Position numbers and translations under genes: made by a program
In this document: in pieces, positions 12,548 through 22,725 of the stretch
Position numbering within the stretch: position 1 is the first letter of the stretch
Layout: every line of letters begins with the position of its first letter
The notes under the pieces: model-generated
Told to the model about the DNA's origin: nothing
What the model saw: only the letters and a program-made list of their open reading frames with translations
Database searches by the model: none
Source of the DNA: Adiantum capillus-veneris
Lineage: Eukaryota; Streptophyta; Polypodiopsida; Polypodiales; Pteridaceae
Assembly (NCBI GenBank): GCA_014529385.2
Contig: CM043945.1
Location: 92,126,112-92,190,111 of the forward strand
DNA: 64,000 bases
Reading direction: 5' to 3'

Positions 12548-12588
<41 letters not shown>
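12548..12588. repeat. (TA)n-(GA)n compound microsatellite
   Basis: A TA run of about 20 bases passes directly into a GA run of about 20 bases. Confidence 0.95.
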
Positions 12589-12786
12589 TGATGATGGCTA
12601 TGGAGTTTAGAGCTTCTCACTGTGCTTTAGAACCGATTAGGGACTATCAAAAGTCTTTTTTCTTTGCCGCGAGAGAGCAGTGATGCGATCTACATAGAGA
12701 TATCCGCCACGAAAGCTTTCGGAGAGCACGTACACCGTGAAACGAGAGAGAAAGTAGTAAGCAAGTAGAGGGAGAGTATCCTTCTT

Positions 12787-12817
<31 letters not shown>

Positions 12818-13370
12818 TTTTTCTCAAAAGAGAAGAGCTTATAGAAATGGTGATGAAGAGCTTGCACCACTCCGTATAATAGATACGTATAGCCTTGCGA
12901 TAGTAGACGCAATAGACGACACTGAAAACTGAGCACTCTATGCCAATTTATAGGTTCTCCAACTACACAGAGTGTGTCCCAAGCTAAAGATAGCGCTAGA
13001 TTTGTAGCTAGGAATAGCTTCCTGCTTTTGGGAACTTTCCTAAAAACAAGCCTTTGCTTTTGGTGGTCAACTTTCCCACTTACCATTCAATTTTTACAGC
13101 AAAATTGGCCAATTGAACAGTATCTGGCCTACTAATGGAAACTGTAGCTAGACTATGCCGCACCTAATGTCGTCACATAATTATGACTTTCCCATACTGC
13201 CTCAATGCATTTACAGTATCGCTTTTTATAAAAATAATTCCCGTAAAAATCCCATTTGGTCTCGTTTTTGCTCCAGGTGACCACTTTTAAATCCGACGAA
13301 GACTAAAATTATTATGTTTATGTTTACGTCATCATAAAAAGCACATTGTTTTTCAAAAACATTGTAAAGC
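12589..13370. other. Non-coding stretch with a (CTT)n array
   Basis: Twelve CTT trinucleotides occur at 12781-12816. The 149-codon minus-strand frame across this array (12637-13086) owes its poly-Lys run to the microsatellite and shows no domain, so I do not call it a gene. The rest is unassigned. Confidence 0.6.
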
Positions 13371-13730
13371 ACGAAAAGCTAAAAATAGCATAAAAAGCAC
13401 ACAAAAAAAAAATCTAAAATTGAACCATGGATTCTATCGTCCACTGGAATAAGAAAGCGGACTCGCTTTTCACTAAAAAGCACTAAAAATCATGAAAGCT
13501 AAAAATAGTGTGAAAAGCACTCAAAAAACAATTTTTTACAAAATTGGACGATAGCTTCCCTGGAACACGTAGATCAAGGATCCGACCTTGCTTTTTTGCA
13601 AAACAGTACCTAAAAGCATAAAAGCATGAAAAAACTAAAAATAGCAGATTTTTTGAAAACTGAACCAAACGTCCGTCTAACCTAGTGGAACATGGAAACG
13701 GTCTTGCTTTTCACTTTAGAATTTTCCAAT
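13371..13730. repeat. Diverged tandem repeat, about 120-135-base units
   Basis: Three degenerate units each contain 'aaagctaaaaatag' or a close variant (about 13377, 13497, 13630), then an A-rich stretch, a segment like 'ccctggaacacg' or 'cctagtggaaca', and a closing 'cttgcttttcact' or 'ctcgcttttcact'. Unit lengths differ by indels. Looks like an old minisatellite or promoter-like repeat. Confidence 0.65.
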
Positions 13731-13939
13731 ACTGTCAATCAAGCATTTTAAATTAAAATTTGACAAAATAGATATTGAAAGCTAATTTTTTTATTTGTAA
13801 AAGAGACTCAAAAATTATGAGTTTTGCTTCCACCCTCAGGCATCTCAATGGACCTGAGTGGGAGATAGAGTTATTGGTGATTTTTTTGGGATTGTGAGTC
13901 CTTGACATGCACACACTAGTGTTTTCTAGCTGAGGTGGC

Positions 13940-16558
13940 ATGATGGGTCAAGTGCAGCAGAGCCCGAGGTTGTATGTGCAGTTGCTATTAACATACCATG
14001 ATTTTCTTTTAGTCGGAGTGTTAAGATGCATGCAGATTGCAGGTGTAATCACATATCCGTTACTTAGTCTCATTAAGAAGATGCACAAGAAACTTGAGCA
14101 GTCTCTCCAACTAGATGATCTTGAGGAGGCACTTAGGGCACTTCCTTAGAGTAGCTTCCCAAGGGATGATGATTTGACTCCCAATTTCTTCTTGGAATAT
14201 TGGGATTTGCTTGCTCCAGACCTTTGTCATGCTTACCAAAACATTTTACACAGTAGGGAGATGCCGATAGGACAATATTAAAGAGGACTTAATCTATCTT
14301 ATCCCCAAGGAGGGAGGCTCCTTGGATGAGATTTGACAGTGGAAACCTATCACCATCCTCAGCATAGCCTACAAAATCTTAGCGAAGTCTCTGAGGTTGA
14401 GAATGCAACCGCTACTTGAGAGCATTACACATGAGACATAGATGGGGTTTGTCAAGGAGCGCAACATCTTTGACAACATTTTCACCTTTTGGTAGGCAAT
14501 TTTCCTTCCACATCTCCAAGGTGAGGATCTTCTAGTGCTCCTTCTCAATTTTGAGCAGGGATATGATGAAGCTAACTGGGGTTTCCTTGAGCCTCACTAT
14601 GTATCCAATGGGTTTTTTAAGTGCATGGATTAGGGGAGTGTCGTCTCTCAAGCATACACACAGTCATGTGCTTTAGGCAAGGGGAAGATGGGAACACTTC
14701 ATGCTCACATGTTTGATTAAATAGGGCTACACTCTTGCCCCCTTCCTTTTCCTTTTCTATGTTCAGGTTGCCTATTGGGGGAGATAAGATTTTGGACGCT
14801 GAGTTTGGTAATGAATCAAGCATGTATTTGGAGGGTTGAGATGCCAACTTGCATAGGTGTGAGTAGTCTCTTCACGTTTTTTGCTATGCATTGGGAGAAC
14901 TGATTAAATGGAGAAAGACAGTGGCTTTTTGGGTTGATAGTGCTCCCATGCCCAATTGGTCACCTAGAGAGGGCTTTAGGTGGATCCCTCTAGGGACACC
15001 CGTACGCTACTTGGGCTATCAGGCTTGTTTGGATCTATCTCTAGAGTAGTAGATTTCTCCTCTTCTCCTTTCCATCAGGAGGAAACTACTCCATTGAAGC
15101 TCAACGCGGATCTCTCTTGTTGGTAGGCTTGTAGTGACCCAGTTAGGTGCATTTGGCTACTATGTGGTACATCACATCTTGCTATATTTTCTCAATCTCT
15201 TGCATTAGCAAACTTGAAGGTTGATCAAGACATTTTGTAGTCAAGGTGAGACACACAGTGGCTACGGAAAAAATTTTCTCACAAGTCATCACTCTATCTT
15301 TCTCTTAACTTGGAGGGCTGAGGATCATCCACCCATCATAGTAAAGTAGAGCTCTCCTTGGGGTTAGAGGACTTCTTCTAAGGGAAGAGCCTTTGAAGGA
15401 TCTATTGCTTCACTCGACTTCTCCCTAGGTCCCACAAATGGGTAGCCCATGGAGCCCTTCTACCCAGTGGATTTCACATAGATGCATAGAGTATGCCTAA
15501 TAAACAAGATTTCTTTGATCTTGGGAGTATCTATGGAGTGTCCTTAAGAAGCACCAACCCACATGCATTGAGGAGTGCTTGACACAGCCACTTGTTTCAA
15601 ACCATATGGTCAACACACAACGAGGCCACATGGCTGGTAGAAAATCTCATTTCTCTTGTGGTCTCATGACAAAGGGTCCAGTTCATAATTTTGGGGACTT
15701 GCTACAATTTACAATCATTTCTAGGGAGATTCAAAGCATTCAGTTGCATGAGGGGAGTGTAGAGCATGTGTTAGGATATTATAGAGGTTATACTTACTAG
15801 GATATCTCTCTTGAGCCGGCAAATCAACTCTAGATGGGGACTTTCAGGAAATTGTGTTTCCTCATTGTAGTTAGGGCTTACTCAAACACATCTTCTTGTA
15901 TGTTCTTTGAGGTGCAGAGAGAGGTTCATCTCAATAGATTCACTGTTGAGGCACCAAAGGTGGCTAAGTGTTGTTTTCAAAGGATCCAAGTAGTGGGCAT
16001 CAGTGGGAGGACTTGCATCATAGACCCCAATCCTTCAGATGTTCAGTCAAGACATTGGCAACTATGGGCTTGCGAGAGCCAACCTTTGGTGCAAATGTAG
16101 TGGGACTTGGGAGAGTGGTCTTGGTGGGATCCTTTTACTTTAGCCGATCACTCAAGGAGCCCCTTATTTTATAGTACACATCTTGGCTGGGTTGCCACAT
16201 ATTGATAGTGTGGAGAGAAGCTCTTCCTGGTACAATGATTCATTGGCAAGAGGAGACTCTCACGTCTGAGTTCTTGTAAGGTTTTGGAAGTGCTTGTGGG
16301 ATAATAGACAGCCACAAAAACTTTGGCACGTAGGTCCCTTCTTCACCATGGCTCATGGCACAACTAGATGGCAATATCATCCACCTATGTTGTTTTTTCC
16401 TCCTATCATCTCATAATTTATCCATCATTGTATATTTCATCTTTTACTAAGAGAGTCTCCCCCACAGTTTTATGTATCCCTCTCTAGGAGAGGTCATTAA
16501 TAGCCCACTGGGTAGTTTTATTAACTAATAGAAGGATCTTTTTCTTGAAAAAAAAAAT
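13940..16558 (+). mobile_element. Dead LINE (non-LTR retrotransposon)
   Basis: In fragments across frames the sequence encodes a plant LINE reverse transcriptase: L-E-E-A-L-R-A-L-P near 14120, a D-D-D-L-T-P-N-F-F segment near 14170, then L-I-P-K-E-G-G (about 14300) with W-K-P-I-T-I-L and F-V-K-E-R-N-I following to about 14470. Frame 14530-15050 still suggests the palm and thumb region. Stops and frame changes are numerous. The element ends in a run of ten A's at 16549-16558. The 5' end is uncertain and probably truncated; no target duplication is evident. Confidence 0.75.
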
Positions 16559-16559
16559 T

Positions 16560-17964
16560 CTTATGTGGATACAATGTTAGAGCTTGAGGTTATCAGCCAA
16601 TTTAGGTTACAAAGTGAAGTTGAATTTGTGGAACTTCATTCAATGGGTATATATGATATGACGTAGATAGAAGAAGACTTGGATGATGCAACTGAAGTTC
16701 AGATGGAGATAAAGTACAAGTTTGTTGCAAAAATGGTGAGACCAATGGCTACAATTTTTCCAAGAGGAAGTGGAAAATTTATATAGAAAGCTTCACAGCA
16801 TCCTATGATAAGGGATCCAAAGAATATTGGGCATAAATTTAGTGAAGAGACAGTGAAGCAATAGGTAGTTGAAGAAGATAGTTTCCTTATTGAAGACGAG
16901 ATGAAGTGCTTCAAAAAGATGCTTGCAAAACATGGTAAGGCTTTTTTTTTAAATCTAGGTGAGGTTGGATGTGTAGATCCAAATGTTTTTGCACCTATGG
17001 CTATATATATTAGTTCTCATATGCCATGGAATTTGCATCCATGTGTTAAACGAGAGCTTCAAGGTGTTGTGACTGCCCTAGGGTTTGGTAAAGATAATTT
17101 TACTTGAGCTTCAATTGTTGGAGAGATAGATTTCTTACTATTGATTGCAATGATAACAAATTTCTCTACTCTAAATATTGCTATGCTATGGTGGAGAGGT
17201 TTTTTCAAGTCACTTAACCCTAGGTGTTTTCATATTGTAGGTAGAGATAGCCCTATTATAGATATGTTGTCAAGATTTGGGTATAAAAATGAAGAGGAGA
17301 TTCTTACTATAAGTGATGATGTGGACTTAAGGTTTTATAGTTCTTTTAGTTTACATGCTAATTGTGGTGCTTGTGTTCTTGTTTTTTAAATTTCTTTTGA
17401 AGACATGTATGATGGAGAATGGCTCTTAATAGGCCACTATCTTAGTTTTCTTACCAAGAAAGAAGGGTGAAGTGTTCAAGAAAATCAAGAAAACAACTTA
17501 TAAATACTTTCTTAAAGATTGACATTTGTGGAATCAACCAAATGTCCAAGAGAAGTACAGCAGTGGGTTGTTTATAATAAAGCAACTGAACATTAGGTGA
17601 TTAAAGAGTTCCATGTCAAGAGTTTATGGTTAGGACAAAGAGGTGTTTGGGAAATTTTTGTCAAGATCAGATACCATTATTGGTAATAAGGTATGTAAAA
17701 ATGTATTCTTAGTTTGTGGAGACTTTCACTTTAGTTACTCAGATATGCACTTCAATTATTGAGTCTTATCAGTTTTTAGGTGTATGTGTGTTTTATCTTA
17801 TTTGGTCATCACACTTTGCTTCAAGGAGCTTCAGGGCATTGTTACTACCCTAAGGTCTGATAAAGAAAATTTTACTTGAGCTTCAGTTGTTGGAGAGACA
17901 TATTTCTTACTGTCGATTGCAATGATAACAAATTTCTCTACTCTAAACATTGTTATGCTATGGT
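16560..17964 (+). pseudogene. pol: Element E, left part: gypsy RT/RNase H/integrase remnant
   Basis: Old gypsy remnant of a different lineage from A and B. 16901-17107 encodes an RT N-terminal segment (K-H-G-K-A-F, then V-G-C-V-D-P-N and P-W-N-L). The frame then jumps, through an internal deletion, to the end of RNase H at 17141-17389 (H-I-V-G-R-D-S-P-I-I-D-M-L-S-R). 17400-17700 holds the decayed N-terminal (zinc) part of integrase. At 17826 the RNase H end starts again, 772 bases after its first occurrence at 17054, so the module is tandemly duplicated. It stops abruptly at 17964, an inversion breakpoint; the continuation is at 33625 on the minus strand. Confidence 0.8.
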
Positions 17965-17965
17965 C
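17964..17965. other. Left inversion breakpoint
   Basis: Left of this point is element E reading rightward ('gctatggt'). Right of it is the gag N-terminus of element B reading leftward. In an intact copy of the E unit (17185-17210) 'gctatggt' is followed by 'ggagagg' and then 'ttttttcaag'. That 'ttttttcaag' is found, inverted, at the other breakpoint (33616-33625). About seven bases were lost. Confidence 0.85.
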
Positions 17966-18581
17966 CCTCACTTTCATGCTTGTAAATCCCTACATTCTCA
18001 TTATAGGTTGGGACCCTGGTTGTTTTCTTATCATACATAAAAAGCGCTCCAGGTCGATCAATGTTAGGAGGAGGTTTTTGGGTTTCTGAAACCAGTTTCC
18101 CTTTTTCCACGTTATCCCCATATCTGTTGTAATCCTCAGGGTTACTCACTATCAGATAGTGGTTCCCCTTTTCGTCTCGGAATCTGTCACCATCATCATA
18201 GAATCGAATTATCTCTAGTCTCTGAGCCGGTCTTTCTTCAATACAAATACACTTGCATCCTCGATAGTCAGAATAAACTAAGGCTCCCCTCGAGTTAGTT
18301 CCTTCCAAGAAGATTATAGTGAACTTGGTTTCATTTAAGGGATGTAGGGAGGTGCTCCTCCCTGGCATTGGTCCTTCACCGTTGAAACCTCCTGGCTGTT
18401 GACTCCCCATCATGAAGAATGACTTTTCCGATGAAGTGTTAGTATCACTACCCTCTTCAATGATTGGTGCTAATGGGTCTAGTCTCGTCTGAGTTACACT
18501 CTCTTCGGTGGACGTGGTGCTTACTTGACTTTTGACACTTTTAGCTCCCGACTTAACAAAGGCTCCTGACCTTAAATACAT
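17965..18581 (-). pseudogene. gag: Element B gag N-terminus (cut by inversion)
   Basis: Starts at the ATG at 18581-18579 with M-Y-L-R-S-G; the same M-x-L-R-S-G opens the gag of element D. About 205 codons are open up to the breakpoint at 17965, ending K-H-E-S-E-G. The last two bases before the break would complete a codon with 33627 and continue into the open gag frame at 33628-34290, so this is the missing start of that gene. The leader and LTR of B lie upstream on the same strand. No known domain lies in this N-terminal part, which is Ser/Thr-rich at first and acidic-aromatic later. Confidence 0.85.
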
Positions 18582-20211
18582 AAGAATGAAAGTTGGGTTG
18601 CAAACTTAAAGCTTACCTGGGCTCCTTCTTCCTGTGTGGCTTTGTGATGATCTCCTTCTGGGATCTACACGAGGATGGTTAGTCTGTTCACAAGGGTTTT
18701 CCTTGAATTACCAAAAAATCTTTCAAGTATATACAGCAACCCCTTAGTCAGTCTTCTGGTGGTCCAATTTCAAATATGAAATGATGGCTAGGATCTATAT
18801 AGAGAGTATGTCCTAGCAATATAGTCACAAATTGCAAAAAGTGTATGAATCACTACTTTCTTAGTCTATCGCGATAGACTGACAATTTGCTCAGCACAAG
18901 TCAATTCAAAATTGTGACTTTAGCCTTGAGTTCCATTTACCCTCTATAGCCTATCCCTCAAGTTTTATGAAGTTTGGACACTTGGGTTGGGTTTTGGTCC
19001 CCTTTTAGTATTTCAGTCAGAGCTTGATTCTCTATCTGACCCTCAGATTGACCTTCAGTGATCTAAATGCCTTAAATTTTGGTGTGTCTACTATATAGGC
19101 CCTGATAAAGCTCTCCCTAGGGAAAATTTGAAAGAGAAGTTCCCCAGCAGCAGTTTCCTTGGTCTATCGTGATAGACTTGGCACTTTCTCCAATTTTAGC
19201 ATTTTTCTCAAGTTTTCTCCACAATTGGTTCAGCCTCCCCTTGTGTAGTGCATTGACCAATTTTGGCACTGTTTGGACATTTGGTCAAAGACTTCTTGCC
19301 CTTGTCTTTGAATTCTGACTCTAAACACCAGTTTTGAAGTTTTGTGGTCAAGATGGTGTTCAAATTCACTCAATTTTTGTGAGTACCCTTGTATTGATGT
19401 GTTAAACCTATGGTATAAAGGTTTTTTCCTTGTTGCTAGTCAATCACCACCTTCATCAGTCTATCGCGATAGACCAGGCAGAGAGCAATGGGGATTTAAT
19501 TTTTTGTCTGTTTTTGCATAGTCTTGTTCCCTATGCCCATATAAGTCTATCCCCCAAGTATTATGAAGTTTGGACTTATTTTGACCTTAAACTCAAGCAC
19601 TTCACAAATTTCACTTTTCTCACAACTCCATTGCACTTGAAGTGATGCAAATTTGATGACACTTCATCTTAAACTTGTGAACATTAGTCGTACCTCATGA
19701 CACAGTCAGTTTACCCTAGGCTAATGGTTATATCTCTTCTTGGCCTTTTTAGGTTCACTTAGTGTTTCCTTATGACAATCACATGTTTCTTTTTTGTTGG
19801 TTTTGGTCGCAATTTTTATGTTTTCTCGAGTGTTGGATCACAAAATTTCAATGTCGACTCTTTTCACCCCCTTCAAGGGTATATGGGGTGGGTTTTTCTT
19901 TCAAGGCAAGCAAACAGCCTTATTGTTTCTTCTTTTTGTTTGTTTTTTGCATTTTTACGGCGTTTTTCTACTCTATTTCTTCACAAGTATAACAAGCATT
20001 CAAAACCAAAAACCATAACTCCACATTATCCTACTAACTAAATCTAACTAGTCGCACACCCTCAGCAAGACACAGGCTTCCTGGCTATCCACTAGACCTC
20101 AGGATACTCTATCCTGGATCCTGTTCTAAAATTTTAAGCTCTCTCTAGTCAAAACTAAAGTAAGCTAACCATCACAGGAGTGACGTAGATCTCCCTACTT
20201 AAGGTTTTGTG
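18582..20211 (-). repeat. Element B untranslated leader with ~297-base tandem repeats
   Basis: Non-coding region between primer-binding site and gag. It carries three diverged units spaced 299 and 297 bases, each with the palindrome AGTCTATCGCGATAGACT or a near copy (18863-18880 perfect; 19162-19177 with one change; 19459-19474 core). Flanking segments also repeat: 'attatgaagtttggac' and a variant lie 596 bases apart, near 19560 and 18963. The same family recurs at 56206-57100 in the 3' part of B. Confidence 0.8.
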
Positions 20212-20229
20212 TCCCCGGCAATGGCGCCA
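20212..20229 (-). other. Primer-binding site of element B (tRNA-Asp)
   Basis: Minus strand reads TGGCGCCATTGCCGGGGA, complementary with one mismatch to the 3' end of plant tRNA-Asp including CCA. It begins two bases after the LTR end. Confidence 0.9.
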
Positions 20230-20230
20230 A

Positions 20231-20849
20231 TGTTTTAGGGCAAAACTACTCCCCTGTTCATACTCACGAGCATGACACAGACAACATACTTATCATCCGA
20301 TGACACGACTAACCCGTAGGTGCACATAGGCATTCTCGTTAGCTTGTCACGCTGAGACCAATCTACACATACGCACTTTTATGATGCATCAATCATTAAC
20401 CCAGGTAGAATGCAACCCACTCTATCCCTAAACGCTCACAACACCGTTTACGCTTCCAATGAACTCGGAATCGCATCAAACTTACTAGGCACCATCCTCT
20501 CACTAGGATATACTTACCTATAAGTCTAATCTCACCAGATTTGAACCCTAGTTATCTCAAATACAGTCGTGATAGACTAACAGGTCATAATCCAAAAGTG
20601 GGCAAAACTTAAGTTTATGAGTATCTATGTGTAGCTAATCTCTTTCTCATTCCATAAAGCACTTGATTATTGAAAACAGACACTGTTTGTGCTACTTACA
20701 AGCAAAACAAGCTCGAGGAAGGATCGATCGCGATCAGCTCGAAAAGGTGAATGCGTAGCATGGGCGCGTAGCTCTCGGAGAGACTACCGCGATGGTGTGG
20801 TCACGTCGTGAACCCGGTGAGGGAGAAGCACGTAGCGAAGAGGATAAGA

Positions 20850-20921
<72 letters not shown>

Positions 20922-21192
20922 CGTACGACACATAATTAATATTCAAATGTCCTTCAAAAATGGTTCTAAGGTGACTTTTATACTTTAGTCACCTTAGCTC
21001 AAAAATGTACATGGGGTTCTCTTACTCCTTATTACAAAGTGGGAACAAATCCGAGTCCTGACTAACTGATTAATCTTTACATAACCCAGACGAATGGATC
21101 AAAATGATAAGACGTCTTTGACATAAAATGGGAATTTGATATGCTTTACAAGATGGGCTCATTACAAAATTTGGAACAATGGGGCTCCAACA
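20231..21192 (-). repeat. Element B 5' LTR (inverted)
   Basis: 962-base LTR, TGTTGGAGCC...CTAAAACA on the minus strand. It matches the plus-strand LTR at 60678-61609 along its length, with about 22 substitutions in some 900 aligned bases by hand count and a 30-base length difference from the (AG)n array (20852-20917 here). It contains a TATA box inside an inverted repeat (20966-20997). Outer flank on the minus strand is aagat (21193-21197), the same five bases that follow the other LTR at 61610-61614. Confidence 0.93.
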
Positions 21193-21635
21193 ATCTTCCT
21201 CATGCATAATATTCGGCTCTAGCTCTTTACGCAGCAAAGCAATTTTAGCCCCATTGTGACTTGCATAAAGACCAGCCAAAATATCCCAAGCCTGTTTTGC
21301 AGATTCTGCTGAACGGATGTGAGGAACAATGGTGCCTTCACAGACAACGCAATCAATGCATGAGCCTGCGCATCCTTAACATCCCAACGAGCTTGTTCTG
21401 CCGTAGGCAAAACAACTCTAACAGCAACAATCCTTGCAGCAAGATCTGCAACATCCTCAACATTGCCTACATCCTCAGAACCAGGACATACATCAATGCC
21501 CTGCACAATGTTCCAGACGCCCTTTGACACAAGAACACGTTGCATCATATAAGCCCACATAGGGTAGTTGTCCCCATCCAACCTGTCCTCAACAGCAAAC
21601 ATCTTGAACACATTTGTGTTGTTGTTGTCAGCCAT
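21193..21635 (-). pseudogene. gag: Copia element H gag, N-terminal part (cut by B insertion and inversion)
   Basis: Starts at ATG 21635-21633 (M-A-D-N-N-N-T-N), chosen over upstream in-frame starts because it follows the primer-binding site by about 350 bases and gives the usual copia Gag beginning. The product has the UBN2-type features L-D-G-D-N-Y-P-M-W near 21575, then A-R-W-D-V-K-D-A-Q-A and G-L-Y-A-S-H-N-G-A-K. One frame change lies near 21275-21330. It ends at E-E-D where B is inserted; the frame continues at 61610 on the plus strand. Confidence 0.85.
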
Positions 21636-21983
21636 GGTAAATGTTGCACCTGATGTGAAAACTGCCTGAAAATAGGAGAAACGGAGCGAGTACAACACGT
21701 GCTATATAGAACAAACCGTAGAAGACTATAGGGCACCTATTATGCAGAAAATGGCACTGACAAAAAATTTGCACAAAATGACAAAATTGCCTGTGCAGAC
21801 CTGCCTGTAGTGGAAACGGAGGCCGAAATGATCCCAAATCAAAAATCTGAGCAGACCAAGCTCTTCGAGCACTCCCAAAGTATTTGTCAACCTATGAACA
21901 CTCACCAAAGCTCACTGAAATTGGAGAAAGTGAGCAGGCGTGTGCTGGAGCAGTTGGCGACTAAGCCCGAGAGGACGTGACCT

Positions 21984-21995
21984 GCTCTGATACCA
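21984..21995 (-). other. Primer-binding site of copia element H
   Basis: Minus strand TGGTATCAGAGC, complementary to the initiator tRNA-Met 3' end, two bases inside the LTR end at 21998. Confidence 0.88.
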
Positions 21996-21997
21996 AT

Positions 21998-22193
21998 TGT
22001 TGGAATTAGGGTTGCAGAGAAACGCACACTTCTTGGAGAAGATGAAGAAAGCTCAAGGCACACAATAGAGTGTGTGTTACTTAGTGTGCAATGGAAAGAT
22101 AGATAGCCCTAGAGTGATGGGCGTATATACAATGCACGGGGGAAAAAACCTCTTAAAGAGGGAAAAAATACCCCGGCGGTCCTAGTGTGTTCA
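21998..22193 (-). repeat. Copia element H 5' LTR
   Basis: Short LTR of about 196 bases on the minus strand, running from TGTGAACACACTAGG to CCTAATTCCAACA, with TG...CA ends. A TATA-like tatata lies near 22125. The 3' LTR should lie beyond the right end of the window, so the outer boundary at 22193 is inferred from the TG end and from the start of gypsy integrase sequence just outside. Confidence 0.7.
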
Positions 22194-22725
22194 CATACAT
22201 CACTACCACATGTATATGGTAACAATGTCAAACTTCCTTTCGCATTATGGGCCTATTGTAGAGCATATAAAGTGGCAACATGGATAACTCCTTTTAAATT
22301 GGCATTTGGAATGGAGACAATTACCCGAGTGGAGCATGTGGTGTCGAGCTTGCAGATGCTGATTGCAGATAGGCTTCTTCGTTTATTGTTTGGACGTTTT
22401 GCAGGAATTAGATGAAGAGCGATTGTGCAATTTTGGGGTGTTGCAAGATCTGCAATCCCGACGGAAGAAATGGCTTGATCGACCTAAAGCACGACAATTT
22501 TTGCGGGGCTAGTTGGTTCTTGTATTTAACTCCCGACTTGGGAAGATACATGGGAAGCTGAAATTACAGTGGTCTAGGCCGTTCTGGATTTTTAAGTCAT
22601 GTGGGCCTACTTCCTTTTATTCGGCCGATTTACGGGGGGAGGTGATTTCTATTCCGGTGAATGGGTTCCGACTTTACCATTATTTTTCACCTGCCTCTAT
22701 TAAGTGCCCCTTTGCTGTGGTATAA
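22194..22725 (+). pseudogene. pol: Element G: gypsy integrase C-terminal part
   Basis: Integrase remnant: L-P-F-A-L-W-A-Y with Y-K-V-A-T and T-P-F-K-L-A-F-G near 22225-22310, then after frame changes V-L-V-F-N-S-R-L-G-K and K-L-K-L-Q-W-S-R-P-F (22515-22590), ending V-N-G-F-R-L-Y. This is the end of the catalytic core and the C-terminal domain of a third gypsy lineage. It begins exactly where the copia H LTR ends, so H probably inserted into it. The N-terminal half should lie beyond H's other LTR, right of the window. Confidence 0.78.

Noticed and set aside
12637-13086. 149-codon minus-strand ORF with a poly-Lys run
   Set aside because: The Lys run is a (CTT)n microsatellite and no domain flanks it.
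14617-14847. Minus-strand ORF inside the LINE
   Set aside because: Antisense shadow of the LINE RT region.
18863-19474. Palindrome repeats as a CRISPR array
   Set aside because: Spacing of about 297 bases, diverged homologous intervening sequence, and a plant retrotransposon context rule this out.
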